Shown here piece by piece: positions 1 to 11,138 of a stretch of 64,000 bases of DNA. The stretch's first letter is position 1, and every line of letters begins with the position of its first letter. Both the position numbers and the translations under genes were made by a program. The notes beneath the pieces are model-generated. The model made no database searches and was not told the origin of the DNA. It worked only from the letters and a program-made list of their open reading frames with translations. The stretch comes from Fistulifera solaris (taxonomy: Eukaryota > Bacillariophyta > Bacillariophyceae > Naviculales > Stauroneidaceae), in NCBI GenBank assembly GCA_030295235.1, contig AP026124.1, forward strand, positions 744,001 to 808,000. Direction: 5' to 3'.

Positions 1-1
1 A

Positions 2-202
2 ACGTTGATAAATGAGAGGAATGATCAGTGCGAAGAATTTGACGACACGGACGTTCATATAGCAGATGACACAGTCAAATTGGAACGGGCCATTTTTTTC
101 TCTGCTGCATTTCTAGTGCTCGACTTGAATTTCTTGCTTTGGTGGGCAAAGTTTTGCATCGATCTCAAGAGAGGACGCTCGGAGCCTCGGCTAAAACACT
201 GA
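2..202 (+). CDS. C-terminal end of an unknown protein, cut by the window edge
   Basis: A reading frame is open from the first bases of the window and stops at 200-202, giving at least 66 residues. It has an acidic stretch (EEFDDTD), then a hydrophobic segment (AAFLVLDLNFLLWWAKF) that could be a membrane helix, and a basic tail. I recognise no family. It may be the last exon of a gene that begins before the window, or a chance frame. Confidence 0.3.
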   Translation, partial: TLINERNDQCEEFDDTDVHIADDTVKLERAIFFSAAFLVLDLNFLLWWAKFCIDLKRGRSEPRLKH

Positions 203-871
203 CTATCACCTAGAGATTAAGATAAAGATAGAGCTTAAGTTCCTTTTCGTATCGTGAAAGCCGTCTTACCAGGAATGCGTTTGATAAGATTGATAAGATG
301 CTCATCGTGCAACACCAATTACGGTACGGTACCGTACCAGTTACGGTACCGTACCGGTACCGGGTACCAGGTCCCTTGTACAGTACAAGTACTACGTACT
401 TGTAATACGGTGCGCCGAGAGTTCTTCATTATTTCGTGACTGGTGTGCAGTCGTGATGAAGTTCCGCCTGAACCTGCACCGGGGTCTATAGTTTTTACGG
501 ACAAGAACGATCCGTAAGAATTCTTCGACATACATATCAGGCTGCTGAAGATAGTTTTATGACAGGAAAGACCAGATTAGACGTACCACGCTTGCAGAGC
601 AAACTTAAGTTACAGGTAGCAGTGGTGGCCCGTTTTTCTTGATGATGATTCATGACTGAAGTCGTGAAAAGGTCGGCTACACTTTGGGTCACCTTGGACA
701 GTAATGGCTATAGTACGATAAGTGGCAGCCATCGGCCGACGTCGGCTGTCGGCTGCTGAAGACAATCTCTCCCATGACCATGGCGCCTCAGGTTTACCCT
801 ATCTTGAGTACCACCGAGCCTTTGTTCTGTACCCTATTCAATAACATCTCGGAAAAGAAAATAAAGGAAAT
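203..871. other. Intergenic spacer with GTAC-type microrepeats and two copies of the TGACTG/CAGTC hairpin motif
   Basis: No gene is visible. Positions 320-410 are a run of interleaved GGTACC, CCGTACC and GTACAAGTAC units. Around 430-455 and 646-700 are partial copies of a dispersed motif, a TGACTG...CAGTC hairpin followed at 646-700 by a GGTC-GGCTACACTTTGGG block, which is also the core of the satellite at 40.9-43.4 kb. The last 100 bases presumably hold the promoter of the histone deacetylase. Confidence 0.5.
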
Positions 872-2301
872 ATGACTCGTCGTGTCTCCTATTTTTACGA
901 TGCCGAGGTCGGCAACTATCATTACGGACAAGGTAAGATTTTGTCTCGCACGGTCGCGCTGTCTTTGGATCTTCGTCCTTGTCGAGCCGTTTCGAAGGTG
1001 TCAGTCTTTTAATCGAATACTTTCCTTTTTCAAAGATTGCTTACTTCTATATGTCTAATGGAAAATTTTCTCACATTAATTGGAAATTAAGGTCACCCCA
1101 TGAAGCCTCACCGCGTCCGCATGACGCACAACCTCGTTGTCAACTATGGATTATACCGCAAAATGGAGGTCTTCCGTCCTCGTCTCGTCTCCCCGACGGC
1201 TTTGACCCGATTCCATTCGGATGACTACATCAACTTTCTACGTGTCATTACTCCCGACAACATGCAAGATTATATGCGCCAGTTGCAACGCTTCAATGTC
1301 GGGGAAGATTGTCCGGTCTTTGATGGTCTCTTTGAGTTCTGCCAGCTTTACACATCGGGATCGATCGGAGGTGCTGCTCGTCTCAATGAAGACCAGGCTG
1401 ATATTGTTATCAACTGGGCCGGAGGACTTCATCACGCAAAAAAGGCCGAAGCTTCTGGATTCTGTTATGTCAACGATTGTGTCTTGGCGATTCTTGAGTT
1501 GCTCAAGAAGCATGAACGCGTTCTCTACATCGACATTGATATCCATCACGGAGATGGAGTTGAAGAAGCTTTTACGCCACCAATCGCGTCATGACGGCGT
1601 CCTTCCACAAGTTTGGCGAGTATTTCCCTGGCACTGGTGACGTCCTCGACAGTGGTTTTGCCGACGGAAAGAATTACGCAATTAATTTCCCTCTCAACGA
1701 TGGAATGGATGATGAAGCGTATAAAAATATCTTTCGTCCGGTTATTGGGAAAATTATGGAAATGTTTGCTCCGGGTGCCGTGGTGTTGCAATGCGGAGCT
1801 GATTCACTTTCCGGTGATCGTCTCGGGTGCTTCAATCTCTCCGTCAAAGGACATGCCGACTGCGTGGAATATGTTCGAAGCTTCAATATCCCCACGTTGG
1901 TTCTAGGTGGAGGTGGATATACTCTTCGTAATGTGCCGCGTTGTTGGACGTATGAAACCTCCATCTTGACGGGTGAATCGGTGAACGACGAGCTCCCCTT
2001 CAACGACTACTTTGAATATTTTGGCCCTGATTATCGGTTGCATCTTCCTGTGAGTAACATGGAGAACTTGAACTCGCCAGAATACCTTAATCGAACGCGT
2101 AACCAGCTCTTGGAGATACTGAGCCAAGTCGAACCGGTGCCGGGTACTCAAATTCAGACTGGCCAAGTGGAATCGCAACTCAATCCTAAAGAAATGGAGA
2201 TTGATAAGGAGGAAGATGGAGAAGAAGCCGAGCAAGCGGAAGAGAAAGGTGACACCGATGAAGAGGAACGAAAGGAACATCCTGCTGAACTTGCTTCGTA
2301 A
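872..2301 (+). CDS. Class I histone deacetylase (RPD3/HDA1-2 type)
   Basis: A zinc-dependent lysine deacetylase acting on histone tails in nuclear repressor complexes. Exon 1 is 872-932 ([20 protein letters not shown]), a GT-AG intron is 933-1091, and exon 2 resumes with [15 protein letters not shown], restoring the class I GQGHPMKP signature. Catalytic landmarks follow: [11 protein letters not shown] (active-site histidines), [16 protein letters not shown] (zinc aspartate and histidine), [15 protein letters not shown] (second zinc aspartate) and [15 protein letters not shown]. The C terminus is a Glu/Lys-rich tail typical of class I members. The frame breaks at a T run at 1570-1573: with four Ts it stops soon after, whereas one more T would read [20 protein letters not shown] as in all homologues. 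I treat this as an assembly indel. The family assignment is very secure; the paralogue is not. Confidence 0.93.
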
Positions 2302-3946
2302 CTTAGTCGGTCGCTAGAAAATGAACCTGATTTACTACAATATCAAGAATCGCATTAATGCTTTTTCATGAATTTTCATCTCCAATATCGTTATAAGTGG
2401 CTTTTAGAGTTTGAATTTGATCGATATTGTCGGCTAGAGTGAAAGGGGCGACCGCAACAAAAGCGCCCTTATTATGCAATCCACATTATTGGGCGATAGT
2501 TCAGCGCGCAAGCAGAGCAGTGGACATTAAGCTTCTGCTTGTGCCGTCCAAAGACGAGTGTTAGTGTTAGCATCATGACACGTTATTATTGCATGAAAAC
2601 ACAAGGAAATGAGGTACGCAGAGAAAGGTTTCTAAAAGCAGAAGCAACTACCGGTACCCAATCGACAGCCCCCTAATCTTCGACTACATCATTTGTATAT
2701 CTCGATAGAGATGTGGTATACAGTTGAGCCTTGCAATTTATGATGCATTGCTCAAATCAACTACCTTTCTTTCGAACTCCCTCCAAATAACATCATCCAA
2801 CAAATAATAAACTTTGTTACCTAAATGGTTCTCAATAATAATAACGAGCTTACCTGTACCGGTACTCCATAAATTGGGTAATGGATACTGCTGTGACATG
2901 TGAATGACTTTCACGATTCACGTCTCCGTAGTAGGATACGATACCTGGTACAGCACCGTACCGGAAACCGGTAAGACTACAAAATTAACGACCGCGTACC
3001 TGGTACCTGGTACCAGTTACCGCAACTCAAATCCGGAACAACAAGTATGATCATTCTTGTTCAGTCATGGTTCAATGATAGCCGTCATTTGAACGTCCAG
3101 TATGAAGTATCAAGCATCTTATCAAAATTAGGACAAATTTCATTGATGCCGTAATGTCTTGTTCCACGTTGTACAAAAAGGATGAAACATGACATGTCAC
3201 ATGCTTCATGCTTCGGAGCTGTGAGTCTCGGAAATGCTACGTAGTACATGTTCATTCTTTATGATACTAAGTGACTAAACTAATACTGTACTTGCTTGCT
3301 TCCGAATTGCACTCGGTTAGCCCGTGCACTGTACGCTATACTCAATTGTAAGATATGTTTGATATTATTTGTACACGACTAATCTGTGCTACTCTCCGAA
3401 ACTTTGATTAATTGGACCGAATAATAAAAACAGTTTGATGTAAGAGAAGACCTTCTCCTGAGTAATCTTATCTTCCGATTGGTTTCGTGGAGATTCTACG
3501 AAATAATACGAACCAGTCGAGTTTAGGCACCATTCGATGGATCTCCTTTCATTGTACTCATTTTCGGATGACCGGTATTCGCCAACTTTATTGTTGTAGA
3601 TCTTATATCGCTGTAGCACGTCTCGAACAGGCAACCGTGAACACTCCTTTGTTCTCATTGGTCCAAAGTGAGCGTCTGAAGTGTGTCTGATACCAATCGT
3701 ACACGATGTGCGAATGAAATGCCGTTTCGTTCTCGGCATTTCTTCCCCGCCCCTACAAATTTAACCATATACACGTGACCCTTTTCGCCGCAATTCGGCT
3801 CCTTTCACCAGTTAATCCTCAACCGGTCGAAGACGGCATAATAATCGACGCAAGACCCAGCAACACCACAACAGCAACCACCTGCCGCAAAAATATTCAA
3901 TTGAACAGAAAATACGAGTAGTGCTTTCAATTAAATTAACACAACA
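2302..3946. other. 1.6-kb intergenic region without a recognisable gene
   Basis: AT-rich spacer between the HDAC terminator and the next gene. It contains GTACC/GGTACC microrepeats around 2850-2880 and 2940-3020. A 116-codon open frame on the minus strand at 3389-3739 has no recognisable domain and is not called. The pyrimidine- and CAAC-rich stretch at 3850-3946 is the likely 5' leader of the downstream gene. Confidence 0.5.
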
Positions 3947-5076
3947 ATGGACGACAACAATATCGATTTTTCATCAATGCACGATGGTGATTATGACGAA
4001 GAAGTCTACCGTCGCATCGGGGTAGCAGCTCCCAGTTTTGGTGCTACAACGTTCGAGCCATCCTCTCTGGACCCCGAAGCCCTATCTACACAAGCAAACA
4101 AAATTCTTCATCAAGCTTCGCCACCAGAAACGTTTCGCACTGGAGTTTGGTCAGTGACGGATGATCAGATCTCAGAATTGCCTGATTTATATCAACTAGA
4201 CCCGAGCGCTGTGTTCATTCCCGATGAGTCTCCCGAACAGATCACCGCGCGAATCAGCGGAGAGCTCCGTGACCGATCGATTGAAGCCGAATTTGACCAA
4301 GAGCACGCGAAGGCTACTTGCACGACCACAGAGGGCGTTGAATTTCGAATCAAGCTGTATCGTGGCCGAGGAAAGTTCAGCAATGGAACCATCGTAGAGG
4401 TTCAACGAAGGTTCGGCACCGCTGCCAACTTCCATGCAGACACATCTGCTATTCTCGACAGAGCTCGAGGAAAGCAAATTGCGAAAGCTACTTTACGAAG
4501 CGCGAAGGACGTTTTGCCTCTTGTAGCGGACCAAGAAGATGACTACCAACCGGACGGATCTTCTTCACTAAAGATGGTTGCCAAGATGTTGAACCAACCG
4601 GGATACGACTCTCATTTCCTTGCCCTGCAAACTCTCTCTTCACTCACGGACGTTCAAAAATGGGAACGACCACAGTAAAGAGCGTTGCAAAGGAGCTGAT
4701 CAAAGGGAACAATGAAGTGGGAAACAAGATTCTCTCCATGATTCTGAATACCAACGGCGAAGATGAGACATTCAAGCTTCGAACACTAGCCATGACTATT
4801 CTTGCCAACACTCTACAAGCCGTGAGTAAAGAAGAGATCTCGGATTCACTACGAGAGCAGCTTCAACCTGTCCTTCTTCGAGAACTTCGCGCGGCACAAA
4901 AGAACCAGCGAAATGCCGTTCAAGCTGCTAAATGTGTAGAGGCTCTGCTCACTGTTGAAGACAGTAGCTTCGCCGATTACGACGAGGCGTTGAAGATTGC
5001 AATGGAGGTCGGCCGAACAAGACACTTGGCTTTGGAGCGACAGGTTGAAAAGTGCTTCAAGAAGATTCTAGCATGA
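3947..5076 (+). CDS. Unknown protein with HEAT/ARM-like helical C-terminal half
   Basis: The start is the ATG at 3947 (MDDNNIDFSSMHDGDYDEE). The N-terminal 150 residues are acidic and low in complexity. The C-terminal part (about residues 200-375) is built of amphipathic helices with alternating Leu/Ala, like an armadillo or HEAT solenoid (FKLRTLAMTILANTLQAV, NAVQAAKCVEALLTVEDS). The frame changes at the A5 run at 4656-4660: reading one further A joins LSSLTDVQK to MGTTTVKSVAKELIKGN without interruption. I could not assign a family; a chaperone or scaffold role would be a guess. The last five codons lie inside a tandem duplication that extends into the 3' flank. Confidence 0.7.
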
Positions 5077-5329
5077 GCTGACAGAGCAGATGCTCATTGT
5101 GTTTCATAGTTTCCGTTTGTAGTTGATACTAAAGTGTAAATTACGAACGATATCATTTCAAATTTGACGTGCAAGAAGTACACTTGTAAAACTAGTAATT
5201 CTAGCATGAGCTGACAGAGCAGATGCTCATTGTGTTTCATTGTTTCCGTTTGTAGTTGAAACTGAAGTGTAAATTACGAACGATATCATTTCAAATTTGA
5301 CGTGCAAGAAGTACACTTGTAAAACTAGT
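5065..5329 (+). repeat. Direct tandem duplication, period 133 bp, two copies
   Basis: The segment from ATTCTAGCATGAGCTGACAG at 5065 is repeated from 5198. The two copies differ at only a handful of positions (for example CATAGTTTCC against CATTGTTTCC). The first copy includes the final codons and stop of the gene ending at 5076 plus its 3' untranslated region, so the second copy carries a non-coding echo of the gene end. This fills the 5077-5390 gap. Confidence 0.9.
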
Positions 5330-5390
5330 GGCATGATGAGCTGCGAATCAAGATAGATTTAGCGTCTCTAATGAATTAAGTAGGGTGTCG

Positions 5391-6881
5391 TCAAGCTGCT
5401 TCATTCTTGCACTTGATACAACCGCAATGAAAGAGATACTTGGCATAAAGTTCTCGTTGTCGTTTGTGCCGTCCAAGCCTTCCTGTGGCGGACTGTGGTC
5501 CAGTTCCGATGTAACTAATAGTAATCTCCTCTCCTGATTCTATGGTTTCTTTGGCAACTAAATCAACATGATTGTCAACAAATTCTTGCGATAAGACCTC
5601 CGCATTAGGACAGCATGAATGGTTGATGCGCGAGATAAGAAGAAAGAGCGCAACAATCTCGGGAGCTACCTGTGCATCAACTTGACGATCCATACCTCTC
5701 TGTAAAGACGATGCACCCAGGGCTCGCGCAACATGGTTTTGCACTCCAAGGTGCTTTGCTGAGTTATCTCGTCCACCAATTGATCTTAAAAGGGCGGCAT
5801 AGTAAGGACGAAATGGACTCTGCGTCCTTATTCCAAATCCATTTCGTGCAGCAATAGATGCCAATCGACCTAGAAGCTCCGACGAAAGTGTTGCTTGCTC
5901 TACAGCAGAAATTGCAAAGCTTTCGACCAAAGCGTCGTAGAGCCATTGTAAGTTGTAAGTCAACTTTCCATCCGCAGTGCATACTACAGGCTCTCCCAGT
6001 TCAAGCGCTGTCAAATCTTCTGCATTTCCGCACATTGTCAGGATTGAATCTTCCATCCAAAGCTTGGATGCTGCGCGAAAATGTTGTACGTTTATCACAA
6101 ACAGGCGGGATGCCAACATGAGAGCAGGCTCCACATCCTCGATCATCTCTTCCTCTATCTCCTTACTTCTGGGTAACTGAGTGTAATAAGGTATCTCTCG
6201 CTGTATATCAGTAAGCTTGCAGCAGTCTCCTGTCTGACTTTGATAATTATTGTAGCAGCCTGGAGAGCAAAAGTGACTCTGACATAATTTGTAACGTCGT
6301 CTACCAAACATGTCTATTTCTACGTTACCTTCAGCCTTTCCATTGGAAAAGACCAGATTGGATATAGGCCAGAGATGAGGAGATGGTAGTTGTTCTGTTT
6401 CCGAGACACAGCAGGAGTGTATCGGTTCCAGAGAGCGAAAGCAAAACTGACAAGCTCGAATCGTGGCCCCAAAAAGTTGACTGGCTACGGCTGCACGCTC
6501 GGTGAATATCACTTGTCCTCTTTCGATCCGTTCGGTTGCGACCAAAACATTCCCTCGACCTTCCGAGGACAGGTCCACAATACGCACGTGAGGACGAAGG
6601 TTGCCTTGCGGATTACTCCTGTGAGAGTTGAGGAAAGCTTCGTCCCAAGGAAAGGATTTCGACACGGAAATATCGTGATGAATAATCTTTTGTGGATTTG
6701 CCTCCTCTTTCTGTCGATTGTTGTGCAGAAGATTTGCATCCGACACGCTACCTTGCTCGGGTAAACTCTGATTGTCCCAAGCATCGTGCGTGAAATCGGA
6801 GGACGTCAATCCACCCAATAAATATTGTAAGCCTTCTTCCGTTTCCCTCGACGAGTCGGAACCGTCTTCGTCATGGGTCAT
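5391..6881 (-). CDS. SET and MYND domain lysine methyltransferase (SMYD-like)
   Basis: A predicted SAM-dependent protein lysine methyltransferase of 496 residues from the ATG at 6881. The frame is open further upstream but without an ATG. After an acidic, low-complexity N-terminal 80 residues comes the start of the SET fold (VRIVDLSSEGRGNVLVATERI), interrupted by a cysteine cluster resembling a MYND zinc finger (CQFCFRS, then CQSHFCSPGC and GDCC). The catalytic SET half has INHSCCPNAEV, the NHSC motif that binds SAM and forms the pseudoknot, and GEEITISYIG. A post-SET CGCIKC lies near the C terminus. This order (split SET, MYND insert, post-SET) is that of SMYD proteins. The substrate cannot be told: histone and non-histone targets are both known in the family. 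Confidence 0.85.
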   Translation of the reverse strand: MTHDEDGSDSSRETEEGLQYLLGGLTSSDFTHDAWDNQSLPEQGSVSDANLLHNNRQKEEANPQKIIHHDISVSKSFPWDEAFLNSHRSNPQGNLRPHVRIVDLSSEGRGNVLVATERIERGQVIFTERAAVASQLFGATIRACQFCFRSLEPIHSCCVSETEQLPSPHLWPISNLVFSNGKAEGNVEIDMFGRRRYKLCQSHFCSPGCYNNYQSQTGDCCKLTDIQREIPYYTQLPRSKEIEEEMIEDVEPALMLASRLFVINVQHFRAASKLWMEDSILTMCGNAEDLTALELGEPVVCTADGKLTYNLQWLYDALVESFAISAVEQATLSSELLGRLASIAARNGFGIRTQSPFRPYYAALLRSIGGRDNSAKHLGVQNHVARALGASSLQRGMDRQVDAQVAPEIVALFLLISRINHSCCPNAEVLSQEFVDNHVDLVAKETIESGEEITISYIGTGPQSATGRLGRHKRQRELYAKYLFHCGCIKCKNEAA

Positions 6882-7342
6882 AGTGAATTGATCGAAGGAA
6901 CGAAAGACGCATTCAGTGGTTACAGTCGGTTCTAAGCCAAAGAGCAAAGGTCTTTTGCGATGAAATGAAATGAAATGGCTTCATTTTTTTGACGGTAGGA
7001 AACTTTTCCGCGTCGCACTGTCAACCGTAGAACGTCGCATCCTGCACGATGAGACTTCGTGTATCCCCCAAATAGTTAAATCCCTTTTTCTATAGACCTT
7101 TGAAGTGCAATCAATCGTGAACACGGATCGATCCGAGTGAATGAATGAATCGTGACAACGACATGTGACATGTGTCCCATCAGCTCTCGTCAGTGTGCTT
7201 GGCGAAGAGGGTCGCGTTTTTCCACCGCACACCTCCATTTTGTTGTCATTTCATTTGCATTACTTGTAACCACTTTCATTATCCACGACAATCGTGTTTC
7301 TAATTACTTTCTCTATTTCTCATTCATTTACATTGAAACACC
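6882..7342. promoter_or_regulatory. Divergent promoter region between the SMYD-like and J-domain genes
   Basis: This 461-bp spacer separates two genes transcribed away from each other, so it must hold both promoters. No clear TATA box or known diatom element stands out. GAAATGAAATGAAATGG at 6961-6977 is a short pentamer repeat, and TGAATGAATGAAT occurs near 7138-7150. Confidence 0.4.
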
Positions 7343-8521
7343 ATGCCATCACCCAACTTGAATTCGGAAGACTATTATCAAATTTTAGGAGTTGCGCGAA
7401 ATGCTGACGATGCCGAACTGAAAAAAGCGTATCGTAAGCTGGCCGTCAAGGTAAGTCGATTCATTAATGTAATATTCACACCATCGTACGCGTGTTCGGC
7501 CTGTCTCTCACTTTAACTCTTTTTTTCTGTCGGTCTTCATCATCAATTATAGTGGCATCCCGACAAAAATCCCGATAATGAGGAGGCCACCAAAAATTTT
7601 CAAAAAATATCCGAAGCCTACGCGACCTTGTCGGACAAAAAGAAACGTGACATGTACGATCGGTACGGAAAAGAGGGAGCGAATATGGCGGATCAAATGG
7701 GAGATAATGCTCCGGGAGGACACTTTCCGGGAGGAGGTTTTCATGGAGGTGGAGGAGGAGGCTTTCCGGGGGGTTCGTTTCACTTTTCCGGCGGGCCGGG
7801 TGGTCACATGAGTCAGGAAGATGCCCAAGCTTTCTTCACGTCGTTCTTTGGTCATGATGATCCTTTTGGTGGATTTGGTGGAGGCGGCTTTGGTGGACCT
7901 CGCCGGTCAGTTCGACAGGATCCGTTCGCTTCGATGTTCGGCGGAGGTGGAATGCCGGCTGGAATGCACGGAGGTTTTGGAGGTATGCCAATGGGTGGAG
8001 GAATGCCACAAAGACCACGCGTCAAACGATATGATGCGATTCCTAATGGTACCATTGTTTCACTAAGAGATTTGGTCAGCAAACCGGAACGAAATGGAGA
8101 TCGAGGAGAGATTCAGGATTTCGATCCAGCCACCGGCCGTTACACGGTAATACTAGAAGATACGGATGAAGCGCTGCGTGTCAAACCGAGTAACTTACTA
8201 CAGCATGTACACGTCAAACTGAATGGTATTGAGAGTCAACCGGAACTCAATGGTGCGCGAGGGACTGTTATTGCTTGGAACTCTCACAATGAGCGCTACA
8301 ACATTTACGTCATGGACAAATCTCGCGTTGTGAGTCTCAAACCGACAAATGTGATTCTAGACAACGGCACAGTCGGTATGATTGTTGGTTTGGTGTCGAA
8401 ACCTCATCTCAATGGAAAATATGGTACAATCAAATCATGGGTACGAGATGCGAACCGTTATGAAGTCCAAGTCTCTGCTGATCAAATCTTACGTTTGAAA
8501 GTAGAGAACATCCGCGTGTAA
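7343..8521 (+). CDS. J-domain (DnaJ/HSP40) protein with C-terminal KOW/SH3-like repeats
   Basis: A co-chaperone predicted to stimulate an HSP70 ATPase. Exon 1 (7343-7450) encodes [20 protein letters not shown] through helix II; a GT-AG intron spans 7451-7552; exon 2 (7553-8521) resumes with [20 protein letters not shown], which carries the essential HPD tripeptide. A Gly/Phe/Met-rich linker of about 110 residues follows. Instead of the usual zinc-finger and client-binding domains there are three repeats of about 55 residues, each with the core KPxxNGxxGxI followed by RYxV ([45 protein letters not shown]). They look like small beta-barrel KOW/SH3-like modules. The total is 359 residues. The chaperone call is firm; the role of the repeats is unknown. 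Confidence 0.9.
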
Positions 8522-8601
8522 TTATTTCCCCATAGCGATATCAAAATCATAGATTTTAGTTAGCAGTTGTAGGTTCAATGACAATATGATGAACAAAAGA
8601 A

Positions 8602-10450
8602 CTAGTTTGGGTGACCAGGAAGCGAACCGATCGCGCAGACATCCCATTTCGAACATCTCACCCAGCACTTTCTTAACGGCGTTTGACGGGCGTCGTAAGG
8701 TTCTTCTGCAGCGGCGGCTTTATCGCTCTCGACAAGCATACTGTTATTTTCGATGCTCTCTGCCAGTTGTGGTGTTCGCGTTGTGTCACAATTGTCGCCA
8801 AATAATAGCTCCTCCATTTCTTCAAGCGATAACGCTGCTGGCAAAATTGGTTTCGTTCCATCGTGACCAACCGCTTTGTCCTGGCTACTTTCCTGCATCA
8901 CAACCTCTTTCTCTGGAATGCATTTCGCACCAAAGTATCTGACACGTTCATCACCCAGCATATCTTGGAACAATTTTGCAAGGATATAGCTGGACGACGA
9001 CGGGTCAGTCAAACCGTCATCTTCGCAGCGGTCACATAAGCTATTCAAAGGGAGTTGAAGCGACCGCAACGAGCGGCAATGGATGGTATCGCCTGACTTG
9101 TAACATTTAAGTTCAGACCCTAGAATCGGAAACGTTTGCACGAGAGAATCTTTAGAAAGTAAGCAACGAACCCACTGTTCTAATAACGAAATCTTTGTGA
9201 CAAGATCGTCGCTACTGCTGCTGCTCTCTTGATCAATTGCTTCCATAGAAAGTAAAGCATCCATCAAGTGGACCAAAATGGTTGTTAGAAATCCCGGCCA
9301 TGCCCGGCATGCTGATTGTATCAAAGGCAAGTATCGCTGCTTAAGTAACTCAAAGCTATCGTCCACACCTTGATCATACGCTTCCGCAAATAAAACGCCA
9401 CCGACAATCATTTCATCGAAATCCGGGCCTTTCCAAATCAGATAGGAAAGTAATGCGTGTCGCAAAATATTCAAAGGCACATTTGCTTTGACAAACGCTT
9501 GTCCACACGAGGCACACGTCGATTTTCCCGATGCCAGTTGAATGATTTTGACGGCTTTCCGTGGCTTCTTTTGTATTTTCGCAACGGGTGGCTTTCGTTT
9601 TGGTCTTTTTCTTCTTTTCTTGCGTTTTCTTGGACGTAGATTGGAGGACGGCAAAACGATTGAACGAAGTACCCAGCTTTGATTGTTGAAAAGGGAATAA
9701 GAGCGCTTTCAGTTCTGTCTCCTCGAACTTTTCCTGTTTCCGATCTGGTGGTTCACTCTTGACAGAAGGCTTATCTTCGGGTAGTGTCACCGGTTCCTCG
9801 GTCTCAAACACATTTTGTAGCGCGGCCTTGTGATAAGCTTGCAATAATGAATTCGCGTCGTTCCAATGATCAAGCTTAGCTCTCGCAAGAGGATCCCAAT
9901 AAACCTGACGAAAGTAGTGCAACAACGATTTCGCGGATAGACGCAATACGGCCATTGACGGAAGTTGATTGTGCGTTGATTCGTGTCGAATGCCGACCAG
10001 CCACGAAGGAATACCGAGTTGCTGACACAAGACAGCGACACTCGCAGCGTTCACTCGCTGCTGCTGTAACACATCTGCCAGTCCATTGATGGCACGTAAA
10101 ATAGCACTCGAATAAGCTAGCCTCAATTCCGTCGACGATACGGTTGCCTGCATGTCTCGCAGAATGATCTGAGCTAAGGCTGCAGTTGACTCGATCGAAT
10201 GTGACATGGCATTCGTTCGTGACTTCCAGATATTCACCTGCTGCAACGCATCTTCCAGTCGTGCGATCACTGATGCTCTGTAGCTCTCAGTTTCAGGGGT
10301 GATAATCTGGTCGTTGCTTTGCAACAATTCCGGAGAAAGAAGTAGCGCTTCGCCCACTCGTTCAAATTCAAAAACGTCCCTCCACGGATTCAATCGTGCA
10401 TGTTCGCGAAGCCTCTCATTCCGTCGAAGTTCCTGTGCCGCATCCAGCAT
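8602..10450 (-). CDS. LAS1-like pre-rRNA processing endonuclease subunit
   Basis: The LAS1 family cleaves internal transcribed spacer 2 of pre-rRNA together with the GRC3 kinase during 60S ribosome maturation. The start is the ATG at 10450 (MLDAAQELRRNERLREHARL). The diagnostic stretch around residues 145-185 reads LGIPSWLVGIRHESTHNQLP then SMAVLRLSAKSLLHYFRQVYW. The RHxxxH element (RHESTH) is the family's HEPN-type nuclease motif. A lysine-rich linker (about 9590-9640) contains a one-base shift; past it the protein continues in the next frame with CASCGQAFVKANVPLNILRH and a long helical, acidic C terminus ending at 8602. The tail is divergent from yeast LAS1, so the family call rests on the N-terminal half. 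Confidence 0.8.
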
Positions 10451-11138
10451 TCTGACGCCGCAATGGAATGTTCGTATGGTTAATGGTTCCCCCGAATGGG
10501 TTTATTGGTTGTAATGAAGTATGAAGAATAAAATTGATGGTTTCGTTGTTAATAAGTAAGGCGGATGTCATATCCGGGTTGTCCCTGAATCGACAAGTTT
10601 CCTACGGCGACTACGCGAAAACCCCGTAGGGATTGCAAGCACATCAACTTTCGCTTTTCTCTTTGTTTGCGCTTGAAAACAAGCAAAATGGCAGATATCT
10701 ATCATGAAATGGAATACATTGGTGAAAGCAAATGTGATTCTCATGTTCATGAGACCCTATAATCAAAGAGCTATGACAGTATTGCTCTTTGTCTTTCAGA
10801 TCCGGGTTGCCCCTGTATCGATAAATTTCTCACCGGGTACTTGTACCAGTACCGGTACGGTACCAGGGAACAGCGTTAAAATTCTGCCTCGTCGTAGACG
10901 CTACGTAGAATCTTGTACTGGGAGGCAGAATTTTAACGTCCTTCCCAGGGTACGGCGGCTACATACGTGAAAACTGCCTAAACTTTCGAAGCACAGCCGT
11001 TTTTTGTTTTTTATACAATTTTGAACGGTTTTATTGACATCGAATGACTTTTTTTATGTTTTATTGACATCGACTGAATGAGGATGCAAATCAATTGTTG
11101 TTTTGACATGTGAGCATAAGCAAAAGAGCCTATTCAAC
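10451..11138. other. Divergent spacer with short duplicated block and a foldback element
   Basis: The region lies between LAS1-like (minus) and E(z) (plus). A block of about 33 bases, ATCCGGGTTG-YCCCTG-ATCGA-AA-TTTC, occurs at about 10573 and again at about 10800. GTACC microrepeats are at 10838-10866, directly followed by the foldback element listed separately. TTTTATTGACATCGA is repeated at 11028 and 11062 just upstream of E(z). Confidence 0.5.
10866..10946. repeat. Foldback (hairpin) element, copy 1 of 2
   Basis: Perfect 17-bp arms CGTTAAAATTCTGCCTC (10874-10890) and GAGGCAGAATTTTAACG (10922-10938) flank a 31-base loop that itself contains CTACGTAG. Outside the arms GGGAA (10866-10870) pairs with TTCCC (10942-10946) across a three-base mismatch. 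A second copy, near identical in arms and loop, is at 46772-46850. It could be a tiny non-autonomous DNA element (MITE-like) or a structured RNA. Confidence 0.8.

Noticed and set aside
3389-3739. 116-codon open frame on the minus strand
   Set aside because: No recognisable domain, no good start context, and it lies in an AT-rich spacer upstream of another gene.
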